Assembly: GCF_016862915.1 (NCBI RefSeq) | Contig: NZ_BONW01000021.1 | Location: forward strand, 62,001 to 126,000 | Direction of reading: 5' to 3' | DNA from: Plantactinospora endophytica | Lineage (GTDB): Bacteria; Actinomycetota; Actinomycetes; Mycobacteriales; Micromonosporaceae | DNA length: 64,000 nt | In this document: one piece after another, positions 43,038 to 51,940 of the stretch | Layout of the letters: every line of letters starts with the position of its first letter | How positions within the stretch are numbered: the first letter of the stretch is position 1 | The notes under the pieces: model-generated | The model's input: the letters and a program-made list of their open reading frames with translations, nothing else | What the model was told of the DNA's origin: nothing | The model's database searches: none | Program-made: the position numbers and the translations under genes

Positions 43038-44969
43038 ATGAGAACGAGACGCACCATCGCAGTGGCAGCCGCCACGGCGGTGCTCACCGTGTTGTCGCTG
43101 TCGCTGGCGCCGGCGAGCCAGGCGGCGAACACCCGCTACCCCCACCTCAACCCCGGCGGGCAGCCCCGGCTGACCGAGCGGGTACCGGTCAACGTGGTCT
43201 TCCTCGGCTACGAGTCGAACCAGGTGTCCCGCTCGGCGTTCCAGGCCGGGCTACCCGACAGCTACGACCCGGTGGTCCGATCCCGGCTGCTGTACATGAC
43301 CGAGGAGAAGCTGGGCCTGCACTACACGTACGACTACCGGATCAGCTACACCGACCGGCGGTACGAGGACCGGTTCTTCGGCGAACTCACCCGGCTGTCC
43401 CGGCCGGCCCCGCTGACCTCGCTCCAGACGGAGTACAACGCGCAGCAGCGCAACGTTCTCGACATCACCGGCAACCACCACATCGACGCGCCGAGCGTGG
43501 AGCGCTGGCTGGCCAAGAACCCGCCGGCCGGGGTGGACACCCGACGGAACACGATCTTCTTCATCAACTGGTACGGGCGGTCCGACTTCCGGTTCCACGT
43601 CTACACCAAGACCAACGAGCCGGACCCGGACACCGGGTACAACTTCGGCGTCGAGCGGGACAGCCGCAAGATCATCGCTTGGGGCGGTACCACCGCGAAG
43701 GACGAGGAGGACGGCCTCGGCTCCACCCACCGGATCTGGTTCCACGACCTGTCCGCCGGCCCGGAGTCCTGGACCAACAACTGGAACGTGGACGAGCCGG
43801 ATCTCGACGGCAACGGCGTCGAGGACTACCGGATGCCGCCGACCTGGGAATACACCGCCGGTGGCTACCGGGCGCCGGGCAAGCTCGCCGGTGACCTCGG
43901 CCTGATCACCCGGTACGTCGCACTGAACCTGCTCTTCACCACGTCGCCGCTCTACCCGACGGAGCTGCCCACCGCCGAGCCGCCGCGCTCGATCAACCTG
44001 GACAGCAACGTCTACGAGGGCTGGCCGGGCGTGGACGCCTCGAAGACGTACGTGAAGCCCGACCTGCTGCTGTCCGAGCTGCGCGAGCTGCGCTGGCGCA
44101 ACAGGCTGGACTACGACAGCCAGGACCTGCCGTTCACCGGGGACGCCGAACGCTGCTACCGGCTGGCACTGGAGGACGCGTCGTGCTACCCGGAGACCGG
44201 CTACCCGGGGTTCGCCAACTTCTACCTCCAGAACCAGCGTGAGCTGGCGCGTACCCAGGACGACCAGGGCCGGGTCGACTACGAGATGCCGATGTTCAGT
44301 TACGCGGTGCCGGCGGGTACCCCGGTCCCGGCCCTGGGCTTCGCCGACGACAACTGGGTCGACGGCACCCAGTCGTACGTCTTCGCGTTCGTCTCGCCGG
44401 AGATCGTCGAAGCCGGGTACGGCCTGACCACGACCCTGATCCACGAGGTGGGCCACCACATCGGGATGAGCCACCCGCACGACGGCTACGACAGCGCGTC
44501 CGGCGTGGACTACTTCCCCGCCGACGAGTTCTACTTCGTGGGCGCCGGTGACCAGACCAACTCGATGATGAGCTACATCGACCTGAACTGGGACTTCAGC
44601 CAGTTCGACCACGACAACAGCGACCGGTTCCTGACGGCGGCGTACAACGAGGCGGCGAACCGGCTCGCCGCGGACGTACTCGACTCGCCCCGGTCGCACC
44701 GGGCCCGGGACGAGCTGGCGGCGGCGGACCGGCTGCTCGGCAGGGCCAAGGCGGCCCTCGCCGACCACCAGTACGCCACCGCGCACGCGTACGCCGACCA
44801 GGCGTACACCGTGGTGGTCGACGGTGCCCGCCAGGCGGGTGTGCCGACCGGGAAGGTCGCCGCGCAGATGACGGCGGAGGCGAAGGCCGCCCGGACCAGT
44901 GTCGAGGCGAACGAGCCGCACGAGTTCGTCGACAGTCTCGACCCGGAGGGGCCGCGCAGCCAGCCCTGA
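43038..44969 (+). CDS. Secreted zinc metalloprotease (metzincin-type)
   Basis: A 643-residue secreted protein from ATG 43038 (GGAAGG upstream), with a signal peptide ending near PASQAANT. The zinc site is HEVGHHIGMSH, the extended metzincin HExxHxxGxxH, near residue 475. SMMSYIDLNWD about 35 residues later is a good Met-turn. The long N-terminal region (about 450 residues) has no recognised pro-domain signature. The C-terminal 90 residues are helical and Ala-rich, possibly a wall-binding or spacer segment. A strong terminator follows. No inhibitor gene is adjacent. Confidence 0.8.
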   Translation: MRTRRTIAVAAATAVLTVLSLSLAPASQAANTRYPHLNPGGQPRLTERVPVNVVFLGYESNQVSRSAFQAGLPDSYDPVVRSRLLYMTEEKLGLHYTYDYRISYTDRRYEDRFFGELTRLSRPAPLTSLQTEYNAQQRNVLDITGNHHIDAPSVERWLAKNPPAGVDTRRNTIFFINWYGRSDFRFHVYTKTNEPDPDTGYNFGVERDSRKIIAWGGTTAKDEEDGLGSTHRIWFHDLSAGPESWTNNWNVDEPDLDGNGVEDYRMPPTWEYTAGGYRAPGKLAGDLGLITRYVALNLLFTTSPLYPTELPTAEPPRSINLDSNVYEGWPGVDASKTYVKPDLLLSELRELRWRNRLDYDSQDLPFTGDAERCYRLALEDASCYPETGYPGFANFYLQNQRELARTQDDQGRVDYEMPMFSYAVPAGTPVPALGFADDNWVDGTQSYVFAFVSPEIVEAGYGLTTTLIHEVGHHIGMSHPHDGYDSASGVDYFPADEFYFVGAGDQTNSMMSYIDLNWDFSQFDHDNSDRFLTAAYNEAANRLAADVLDSPRSHRARDELAAADRLLGRAKAALADHQYATAHAYADQAYTVVVDGARQAGVPTGKVAAQMTAEAKAARTSVEANEPHEFVDSLDPEGPRSQP

Positions 44970-44976
44970 CCGTGCC

Positions 44977-45012
44977 GGGGTGGACGGCGGGCGACGTCCC
45001 GCCGTCCACCCC
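44977..45012. terminator. Bidirectional terminator after the metalloprotease gene
   Basis: GGGGTGGACGGCGGG (44977-44991) and CCCGCCGTCCACCCC (44998-45012) form a perfect 15-bp stem with a six-base loop, between convergent genes. It is the strongest simple hairpin I see in the window. Confidence 0.9.
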
Positions 45013-45021
45013 ACGGACGGG

Positions 45022-45690
45022 TCAGCGGAGTCCGGTGTAGCCCGCCCGGACCAGGGTGGCCGCCGAGGCGAGCCGGCCCTTCTCCTCGGCGCTCAGCGTG
45101 GGATTGCCCCGGCGCATCGCCACCGCCGACGTCAGCAGCCGTACCGGGTCGCCGGGGGCGCGGTCGAGGAACGCGGTCAGCACCGCGTCGGCCAGGGCGC
45201 CCAGCCCGAACATGTCGCCGACCACCACCTCGGCCAGGATCAGCGCGGTCATCCCGACGTCCAGGTCGGGCTGGTCGTCCCGGGCGTTGCGCCAGTCGAT
45301 GACGACCGGCCCCCGGGAGCCGAGCATGACGTTCTCCGGATGCAGGTCCAGATGCACCACCCGGGTGCGGAGCCCGCTGCCCGGCCGGGCCGGCAGGTCG
45401 TGCAACCGGCGGTGCAGGTCGGCCAGGATCTCGGCACCGGCCGGCAGGTCGAGATCCCCGGCGGCCATCGCCGCGCGCAGGGTCGGGCCGTCGATCCGCT
45501 CCATCACCAGGTCGGCACCCTCGGCCCGGTCGACCCGGGGCACGGGGAATCCCCGGTCCGCCACGTAGCGCATGATCGCGGCCTCGCCCGTCACGTCCGC
45601 ACCGTTGCGGTAGCGGCGCAGCACCCGCCCCTCGTCGAGGGCGAAGACGTCCGCGTCCCGACCCGCGCCGAGCAACACCGGGTCAAACAT
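45022..45690 (-). CDS. Aminoglycoside phosphotransferase (APH)-like kinase
   Basis: A 222-residue small-molecule kinase of the APH/choline-kinase fold. The catalytic loop is HLDLHPENVML (HxDxxxxN) and the metal-binding Asp is in VVIDW. The N-terminal lobe is short and Gly-rich (LLGAGRDADVFAL), with Val-Met-Glu-Arg (VMERIDG) as the hinge. Known family members phosphorylate antibiotics, choline, sugars or homoserine; nothing here selects among these. It is convergent with the metalloprotease gene and divergent from the PARG-like gene, 161 bp away. Confidence 0.85.
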   Translation of the reverse strand: MFDPVLLGAGRDADVFALDEGRVLRRYRNGADVTGEAAIMRYVADRGFPVPRVDRAEGADLVMERIDGPTLRAAMAAGDLDLPAGAEILADLHRRLHDLPARPGSGLRTRVVHLDLHPENVMLGSRGPVVIDWRNARDDQPDLDVGMTALILAEVVVGDMFGLGALADAVLTAFLDRAPGDPVRLLTSAVAMRRGNPTLSAEEKGRLASAATLVRAGYTGLR

Positions 45691-45851
45691 GGATCGACGA
45701 TATCGGGCGGAGCCGGGCCGGCCGGTCGCGCGGGCGGAAACCGGACGAGATCAGGTGGCCGGGAAACCGGTCGGAACCGTGCCGGCGGGTACCGGTCGAG
45801 GCCGGCCGGAAATTGGTCGAAGCCAGGCCGACGATCGCGCAGGATGGCGGG

Positions 45852-46649
45852 ATGAGCAGGCGGCTGCGGGCGATCGCCCAGGAGACGGTGGCGGTCCTGG
45901 ACCGGGGCGGCTACCGGACCGGGCAGGGCACGGAGGTGGTTCTCCGGGACGAGGTGGCCCGGGCGGTGGCCGGCACCCGCCTGCACCTGCCCGACGAGGT
46001 GCTGCCCGCCCCGCAGCCGGTCGCCGGGCCGGCCACTGTCGAGGTGACGGACGAGTCGAGCCTGGCGGCGTGCCGCCGACTCGACGGCGACCGGGCCTGC
46101 CTGGTCTTCGCCTCGGCCCGTAATCCCGGCGGCGGGTTCCTCAACGGGGCGCAGGCCCAGGAGGAGAGCATCGCCCGCGCCTCGGCGCTGTACCCGTGCC
46201 TCCGGGAAGCCTGGGACTTCTACCTCGCCCACCGGGCCGACCCCGACCTCGGCTACAGCGACCGGATCGTGCACTCACCTGCGGTACCCGTGTTCCGGGA
46301 CGACCGGGGCGACCTGCTGGCGGCGCCGTACCCGGTCTCGTTCCTGACCTCGGCCGCGCCGAACCTCGCCGCGATGCGCCGCAACCAGCCGGACCGGACC
46401 GGCGACGTACCGGCCGTGCTGCGCCGCCGGGCCGCCCGGGTGCTGGCGGTGGCCGCCGCGTACGGGCACCGCCAGCTCGTCCTCGGCGCCTGGGGGTGCG
46501 GGGTCTTCGGCAACGACCCGACGGTCGTGGCGGAGGCGTTCGCCGAGGCGCTGCCCGAGAGCCCGTGGTTCACGCTGGTGGTCTTCGCCGTGCTCGACCG
46601 GCAGCGCGACGCCCCGACCCTGGCCGCGTTCCGGAAGGTCTTCGCCTGA
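45852..46649 (+). CDS. Bacterial-type poly(ADP-ribose) glycohydrolase (TIGR02452/DUF2263)
   Basis: Predicted macrodomain hydrolase removing ADP-ribose from proteins or polymers. The 265-residue product, from ATG 45852, carries the PARG signature NPGGGFLNGAQAQEESIARAS (GGG, seven residues, QEE; split here as GGGFLNGAQA and QEESIARAS). GAWGCGVFGNDP and FAVLDR match the macrodomain's later loops. The structurally known relative from Thermomonospora curvata is of this group. It is 34 bp upstream of an Imm51 immunity gene on the same strand, suggesting a shared role in countering ADP-ribosylating toxins (inference). Confidence 0.88.
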   Translation: MSRRLRAIAQETVAVLDRGGYRTGQGTEVVLRDEVARAVAGTRLHLPDEVLPAPQPVAGPATVEVTDESSLAACRRLDGDRACLVFASARNPGGGFLNGAQAQEESIARASALYPCLREAWDFYLAHRADPDLGYSDRIVHSPAVPVFRDDRGDLLAAPYPVSFLTSAAPNLAAMRRNQPDRTGDVPAVLRRRAARVLAVAAAYGHRQLVLGAWGCGVFGNDPTVVAEAFAEALPESPWFTLVVFAVLDRQRDAPTLAAFRKVFA

Positions 46650-46683
46650 TCCGGGTGTCGGTGAGTCCACCTAGGATTCCGGC

Positions 46684-47043
46684 GTGACCGACACCGACAA
46701 CTCGTTCAGTCCGCTCAGGTTCTTCGAGTACGACCACGATCCCGGCAACTACTGCCTGATGCTCAGCGACATGCGGATGGTCGACGTCTCCGACGTCTTC
46801 GAGGCGGCCGGGCACCTCGGCAACGGGTACGACTGGACGGGGGTGGCCCGTTCGGTGGTCCGCAGCGACGCCCCCGACCTCGCCGACCGGTTCGGCTACG
46901 ACCCGGAGGCCGGCACCTTCGTCGCGTACGGCACCGATCCGGCCGCGCTGCGGCAACTGGGCGGCCTGCTCCAGGGCGCCTTCCACGACCGCGCCAAGCT
47001 GGCCGAGCTGATCCGGTCGGCCGAACCCGACTGGTTCGACTGA
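46684..47043 (+). CDS. Imm51-family immunity protein
   Basis: A 119-residue acidic protein from GTG 46684 with no membrane segment. The pattern FEYDHDPGNYCLMLSD, GNGYDWTGVARSVV and FVAYGTDPAALRQLGGLLQ matches the Imm51 family, immunity proteins of polymorphic toxin systems. No toxin gene lies in the neighbourhood, so it is an orphan immunity gene or serves another role. It follows the PARG-like gene by 34 bp and is probably co-transcribed with it. Confidence 0.78.
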   Translation: MTDTDNSFSPLRFFEYDHDPGNYCLMLSDMRMVDVSDVFEAAGHLGNGYDWTGVARSVVRSDAPDLADRFGYDPEAGTFVAYGTDPAALRQLGGLLQGAFHDRAKLAELIRSAEPDWFD

Positions 47044-47124
47044 GCGCGCCGACCGGCCCGCCCCGGCGGCGTGCCGCTGTGCCGGCGACCGTCGGGCGAG
47101 CAGGCAGCCCGATTCGCGGTGCCG

Positions 47125-47808
47125 CTATCCCCGCGTGTCGCCGGGCCGGTCGCCGAAGGTGGTCAGGTCCCGGTTCTCCAGTACCCGCCGGGGATAGCCG
47201 CGCTCGGCGACGTCGAGCATCGCCAGCCCGATCTGCTCGGTGGTGGTGACGGCACGCGGGAACGCCCGCCGCAGCACCGGGGCGAGCGGTCCGATCAGCG
47301 CGTAGAGCACCCGGTACAACCCGGTCTTCGACCGGATGCCGTGCAGCGGCTGGATGAACCCGGGCCGGAAGGCGTACGCGTTCGGCAGCAGCGCGATCAG
47401 CTCGTTCTCGGTCCGGCCCTTGACCCGGGCCCACATGGTGCGGCTCTGCTCGGTGCCGTCGGTGCCCTGACCGGAGACGTAGACGAAGGTCAGCTCGGGA
47501 CTCACCTCCGCCAGTACCCGGGCGGCGGCCATCGTGACGTCGTGGGTGACCCGGGTGTAGTCGGCCTCGCTCATCCGCACCGAGGAGACGCCGAGGCAGA
47601 AGAAGCAGGCGTCGGCCCCGGCGAACTCGTCGGCCGCGCCGCTGAAGTCGAGGAAGTCCGGCCAGACCAGCTCGCGCAGTTTCGGATCCGATCGCCCGGT
47701 CGGGGCACGGACGACCGCGAGCACGCTCGCCACCCGGGGATCGCGCAGGCACTCCCGGAGCACGCCCTGCCCCACCATGCCGGTCGCACCGAACAGGATG
47801 ACCTTCAT
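47125..47808 (-). CDS. NAD(P)-binding epimerase-like protein
   Basis: A 227-residue atypical SDR with the N-terminal Rossmann motif MKVILFGATGMVGQGVL. FVYVSGQGTDG stands at the Ser position. The usual Tyr-x-x-x-Lys is replaced by MWARVKGRTENEL, with only the Lys kept, as in the NmrA/YwnB-like group. It is therefore unlikely to be a sugar epimerase; redox sensing or quinone reduction are seen in relatives. Start is ATG 47808. It lies downstream of an aldo/keto reductase gene on the same strand, 133 bp apart. Confidence 0.82.
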   Translation of the reverse strand: MKVILFGATGMVGQGVLRECLRDPRVASVLAVVRAPTGRSDPKLRELVWPDFLDFSGAADEFAGADACFFCLGVSSVRMSEADYTRVTHDVTMAAARVLAEVSPELTFVYVSGQGTDGTEQSRTMWARVKGRTENELIALLPNAYAFRPGFIQPLHGIRSKTGLYRVLYALIGPLAPVLRRAFPRAVTTTEQIGLAMLDVAERGYPRRVLENRDLTTFGDRPGDTRG

Positions 47809-47941
47809 ACCGCGCCTCTCCGGGCCGTCGGGTCGGCGCCGGGCCGGGCTGGGCCGGGGCGCTTCTGCGCAGCGTACGCCGACGCCGGCCGGGACCGTAT
47901 CCCACGGGCCCGGCCGGCGGCAGGCGGTGTGTCGGGGCGGG

Positions 47942-48982
47942 TTATCCGGCGGCGACCGGCGCCGGGGCGGCCCAGTCGGCCTTGACCGCCATCATCTGCG
48001 CGGTCTTGGTGGCGTCCCGCTCGACCAGGTCACCCAGCGTCTCGTCGATCCGGCGCATCAGCGCGTCGTCGAGGCGTACGCCGGCCGCCGTCGCGTTCTC
48101 GGTGACCTGTTCCGGGCGGGAGGCGCCGATCAGCGCGGTGCTGACGGTGGGCCGGCGCAACGTCCAGGCGATCGCGAGCTGGGCCATGGAGAGGCCGGCC
48201 TCGTCGGCGATCGGGCGGAGTTCCTGCACCTGGTGGAGCAGCCGGTCACCGAGTACCCGCCGGATGAAGGTCGGCGCCCGGCCGCCGCTGGCCGCCCTGG
48301 AGCCCTCCGGCGGAGCCTCGCCGGGCCGGTACTTGCCGGTCAGCACGCCCTGGGCGAGCGGCTGGAAGGCGATCTGCCCGATCCCCTCCGCCTCGCACAG
48401 CGGCACCACCTCGGGCTCGACGACCCGCCAGAGCATGTTGTACTGCGGCTGGTTGGCGACGATCCGGTCACGCAGCCCGAGTTGGCCGGCGATGTCGAGC
48501 GCGGCCCGAATCTGTGCCGCCGTCCACTCCGAGACACCGAGATACAACACCTTCCCCTGCCGGACCAGGTCGTCGAAGGCGATCAGCGTCTCCGCCAGCG
48601 GCGTCCGGTCGTCGAACCGGTGTGCCTGGTACAGGTCGACGTAGTCGGTGCCGAGCCGGCGCAGCGAGGCGTGGCAGGACTCCAGGACGTGCTTGCGGGA
48701 CAGGCCACGGTCGTTGGGTCCGTCCCCGGTGGGCAGGCAGACCTTCGTCGCGATCTCCACCGACTCGCGGCGGGTGCCGCGCAGCGCCTCGCCGAGCAGT
48801 TCCTCGGCGGCGCCCCGGGCGTAGACGTCGGCGGTGTCGAAGGTGGTGATCCCGGCGTCGAGCGCGGCCCGTACGCAGCTCAGCGCCGCTTCCCTGGCCA
48901 CCAGCTCGCCGTGGGTGAGCCAGTTCCCATAGGTGATCTCGCTGACCAGCAGGCCGCTGCGGCCGAGGTGTCGATGCTCCAT
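47942..48982 (-). CDS. Aldo/keto reductase (voltage-channel beta-subunit type)
   Basis: NADPH-dependent oxidoreductase, 346 residues from ATG 48982, beginning MEHRHLGRSGLLVSEI. The tetrad is visible: Asp and Tyr in FDTADVYARG, Lys in IATKVCLP and His in YQAHRFDD. NQPQYNMLWR and the late ALIGASRPEQV are typical of the KCNAB/AKR6 group. It is distinct from the other reductase at 40674 (only the N-terminus and motifs are similar). The upstream genes are a polyamine transporter operon on the same strand, about 50 bp away. Confidence 0.92.
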   Translation of the reverse strand: MEHRHLGRSGLLVSEITYGNWLTHGELVAREAALSCVRAALDAGITTFDTADVYARGAAEELLGEALRGTRRESVEIATKVCLPTGDGPNDRGLSRKHVLESCHASLRRLGTDYVDLYQAHRFDDRTPLAETLIAFDDLVRQGKVLYLGVSEWTAAQIRAALDIAGQLGLRDRIVANQPQYNMLWRVVEPEVVPLCEAEGIGQIAFQPLAQGVLTGKYRPGEAPPEGSRAASGGRAPTFIRRVLGDRLLHQVQELRPIADEAGLSMAQLAIAWTLRRPTVSTALIGASRPEQVTENATAAGVRLDDALMRRIDETLGDLVERDATKTAQMMAVKADWAAPAPVAAG

Positions 48983-49032
48983 GGCGGCCCAGCCTAACCA
49001 GAAACGTAACTGCCGTCTGCCCTGGGCGGGCC

Positions 49033-49848
49033 TTACCGGGCCTTACCTCCGCGCCTCGCCCCTGCCGGCCGGGCCCGGCGGGTCGCCGCCAGCATCAGCA
49101 GCGCGACCGCGAACATCGCGGTGCCGACCACGTTGACCTGGGGCGGGATGCCGCGCTGGCTGGCGCCCCAGACGTACATCGGGAAGGTGACGGTGGTGCC
49201 GGAATTGAAGTTGGTGACCACGAAGTCGTCGAAGGAGAGCGAGAAGGCGAGCAGCGCGGCGGCGACGATGCCGGGCAGCACCAGCGGCAGCGTGATCCGG
49301 CGGAACGCCTGCCACTCGCTGGCGTACAGGTCCACCGCCGCCTCCTCCAGCCGGGTGTCCATTCCGGACAGCCGGGCCCGGACGGTGACCACCACGAACG
49401 AGACGCAGAACATCACGTGTGCGATCACCACGGTCCAGAAGCCCTGCGGAATTCCGGCCGCCACCAGCAGGGCGAGCAGCGAGGTGCCGAGTACCACCTC
49501 CGGGGTGGCGACCGGGGCCAGCACCAGCAGGTCGACCACGGCCCGGCCCCGGAACCGGTGCCGGACCAGCGCGAACGCCATAAGCGTGCCGAGCACGGTG
49601 GAGACCGCCGTGGCCACGAACCCGATCTGTACGCTGCGCAGCACCGCCGCGCACATCCCGGGGCCGGCGCACGGGTCCCGCCAGTTGTCCAGGGTGAACT
49701 CGGCGAAGTCGTACGACAGCCGGCTCGACGGCTGGTTGAACGACAGTCCGGCCACCACCGCCACCGGCAGCAGCAGGTAGCCGAGCACCAGCGCGGCCAC
49801 GGCCAGCACCCAGTGGTCGGCGACGAACCGCCCGAACCTGCTCCCCAC
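49033..49848 (-). CDS. Polyamine ABC transporter permease (PotC-like)
   Basis: Inner-membrane permease, 271 residues with six helices. I start at GTG 49848 because GGAGGTG lies just upstream; a further GTG at 49875 lacks this. The binding-protein-dependent transport motif is EAAVDLYASEWQAFRRITLPLVLPGI (in two parts EAAVDLYASEW and LPLVLPGI), the EAA loop that contacts the ATPase. It is the last gene of the D-A-B-C operon, 40 bases after the PotB gene. Confidence 0.93.
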   Translation of the reverse strand: MGSRFGRFVADHWVLAVAALVLGYLLLPVAVVAGLSFNQPSSRLSYDFAEFTLDNWRDPCAGPGMCAAVLRSVQIGFVATAVSTVLGTLMAFALVRHRFRGRAVVDLLVLAPVATPEVVLGTSLLALLVAAGIPQGFWTVVIAHVMFCVSFVVVTVRARLSGMDTRLEEAAVDLYASEWQAFRRITLPLVLPGIVAAALLAFSLSFDDFVVTNFNSGTTVTFPMYVWGASQRGIPPQVNVVGTAMFAVALLMLAATRRARPAGARRGGKAR

Positions 49849-49888
49849 CGCTAGTTCACCTCCGCGAGTACGCACCTGCCGGCCACCG

Positions 49889-50737
49889 CTACCCCAGCTC
49901 CGTCGGGCCGGACCGGCGCAGCCAGCCGACGACCAGCACCAGGATCGCCGCCATCAGCAGCACGGACAGCGCCGCACCCTGCGGATAGTCCAGCCGGACC
50001 AGGAACGCCGCGTCGATCACGTTCCCGACCATGTACTCGTTGGGGGTGCCGAGCAGTTCGGCGCTGACGTAGTCGCCGGTGGCCGGGATGAAGGTCAGCA
50101 GCGTGCCGGCCACCACCCCCGGCATCGACAACGGCAGGGTGACCCGCCGGAAGACCTGGCCCGGTCGGGCGAACAGGTCACCAGCGGCGTCCAGCAGCCG
50201 GGGATCGAGCCGCTGGAGGCTGGCGTAGAGCGGCAGCACCATGAACGGCAGGTAGCAGTAGGTCAGGCTGGTCACCACCGCGACCGGGGTGGCCAGCAGC
50301 CGACCGTCCGGGGCGAGCAGGTGCAGGTCGCGCAGCAGCCCGACCACGGCACCGCTGTCGGAGAGGACGGTCTTCCAGGCCAGCGTCCGGACCAGGAAAC
50401 TGGTGAACATCGGCGCCACCACGCAGACCAGCAGCAGGTTCTGCCAACGTCCGGCGCGCAGCGCGATGACGTACGCCAGCGGGTAGCCGAGCAGCAGCGC
50501 CGCCAGGGTGGCCAGTCCGGCGTACCCGAAGGAGCGGCCGAGCTGTGCCCCGTACGCCGCCACCGCGTCGGGGTAGTTGCCGAACGACCAGGTCATGGCG
50601 TAGCCGGTGGTCAGCGAGCCGGCCGGGTCGTAGAGGCTGGTCGCCGCAAGCTGCACCGCCGGGGCCAGGAAGAAGAGCACCAGCCAGAGCAGCCCGGGCA
50701 GCAACAGGAGGTACGGCAGCGCCCGGCCGCGCCGCAT
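49889..50737 (-). CDS. Polyamine ABC transporter permease (PotB-like)
   Basis: Inner-membrane permease, 282 residues with six helices, beginning MRRGRALPYLLLLPGLLW. The EAA-type loop is DAAGDLFARPGQVFRRVTLP. Its ATG overlaps the ATPase gene's stop codon (TGATG), indicating translational coupling; an upstream extension of the frame overlaps the ATPase gene and is rejected. It pairs with the PotC-like protein to form the transport channel. Confidence 0.94.
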   Translation of the reverse strand: MRRGRALPYLLLLPGLLWLVLFFLAPAVQLAATSLYDPAGSLTTGYAMTWSFGNYPDAVAAYGAQLGRSFGYAGLATLAALLLGYPLAYVIALRAGRWQNLLLVCVVAPMFTSFLVRTLAWKTVLSDSGAVVGLLRDLHLLAPDGRLLATPVAVVTSLTYCYLPFMVLPLYASLQRLDPRLLDAAGDLFARPGQVFRRVTLPLSMPGVVAGTLLTFIPATGDYVSAELLGTPNEYMVGNVIDAAFLVRLDYPQGAALSVLLMAAILVLVVGWLRRSGPTELG

Positions 50738-51936
50738 CACTCCGGCCCTGCCGACAGCGGCACCGGTGGGGGCGGCACTGGTGGGGGCGCGGCGGTGCCG
50801 GCGTCGCGGAACGTGCTGCCGCCGTGCAGCAGGAAGGCGTGCCGGGGATGCCAGTGGGCGACGACCGGAGTACCGGGCGGGATCCGGGGCGCCTCCCCGT
50901 CGGCGGCGGCAAAGACCGACAGCTCCACCCCGGCGCCGGTCCGCACCGAGTACTCGGTGCTGACCCCGAGGTAGCCGACCTCGCCGACCGTCCCGTCCAG
51001 CCACTGGTGCCCGGCCGGCACCTGCTCCGGCGTGTCGACCAGGCGCACCTTCTCCGGGCGTACCCCGAGCAGCACCTCGCCGGAGTCGGCCCTCGCCCGG
51101 GCCGACGGCACCGAGAACCGCCGCCCGTACGCCTGCACCAGCAGGTCGTCCCCGTCGCGGCCGTACACCCTGCCGGCCAAAAGGTTGGACCGGCCGAGGA
51201 AGGTGGCGACGAAGGCGGTGGCCGGGAACTCGTACAGCTCGGCCGGGGTACCGAGCTGCTCGATCCGGCCGGCGTTCATCACCGCCACCGTGTCGGCCAG
51301 GGTCATCGCCTCTTCCTGGTCGTGCGTGACGTGCACGAAGGTGCCGCCGACCTCGGCCCGCAGCCGCTTCAGTTCGAGCTGCATCCGGCGGCGCAGCGCC
51401 AGGTCGAGTGCGCCCAGCGGCTCGTCCAGCAGCAGTACCCGGGGCCGGTTCACCAGCGCCCGGGCCAACGCCACCCGCTGCTGCTGCCCGCCGGAGAGCT
51501 GGCTCGGCCGCTGCCGCTCGTACCCGTCGAGCGCCACCAGCGACAGCATCCGGCGCACCTGCCCGGCCACGTCCGGTTGCCGGCGCCGCCGCAGTCCGAA
51601 CGCGACGTTCTCGAAGACGTCCAGGTGCGGGAAGAGCGCGTAGTTCTGGAACACCGTGTTGACCGGCCGGCGGTACGGCCGCAGCCGGGTGATGTCCTCG
51701 TCGTCGAGCAGGATCCGGCCGCCGGTCGGCTCCGCCAGCCCGGCCACCATCCGCAGCGTGCTGGTCTTGCCGCAGCCGGAGGGTCCGAGCAGGGCGAAAA
51801 AGGAGCCGGCCGGGACGGTCAGGTCGAGCCGGTCGACGGCGGTGACGTCGCCGTACCGCATGGTCAGGTCGACCAGCCGCAGCGCACCGGCCGGCTCCCC
51901 CGGCCCCGGCCCGTGGAAGGGCTCCTCGGTGGCCAT
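50737..51936 (-). CDS. Polyamine ABC transporter ATPase (PotA-like)
   Basis: ATP-hydrolysing subunit, 399 residues. Walker A is GPSGCGKTS, the Q-loop FQNYALFPHL, the signature LSGGQQQR, and Walker B LLLDEPLGALD with the switch His in VTHDQEEA. The C-terminal 150 residues form the TOBE regulatory domain (GVRPEKVRL). GGAGG overlapping the end of the PotD-like gene precedes the ATG, four bases after that gene's stop. This is the second gene of the operon. Confidence 0.95.
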   Translation of the reverse strand: MATEEPFHGPGPGEPAGALRLVDLTMRYGDVTAVDRLDLTVPAGSFFALLGPSGCGKTSTLRMVAGLAEPTGGRILLDDEDITRLRPYRRPVNTVFQNYALFPHLDVFENVAFGLRRRRQPDVAGQVRRMLSLVALDGYERQRPSQLSGGQQQRVALARALVNRPRVLLLDEPLGALDLALRRRMQLELKRLRAEVGGTFVHVTHDQEEAMTLADTVAVMNAGRIEQLGTPAELYEFPATAFVATFLGRSNLLAGRVYGRDGDDLLVQAYGRRFSVPSARARADSGEVLLGVRPEKVRLVDTPEQVPAGHQWLDGTVGEVGYLGVSTEYSVRTGAGVELSVFAAADGEAPRIPPGTPVVAHWHPRHAFLLHGGSTFRDAGTAAPPPVPPPPVPLSAGPE

Positions 51937-51940
51937 CCCG

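Noticed and set aside
40674-48982. Secondary-metabolite cluster from the run of oxidoreductases
   Set aside because: No core synthase, carrier protein or tailoring set; genes lie on both strands with separate terminators.
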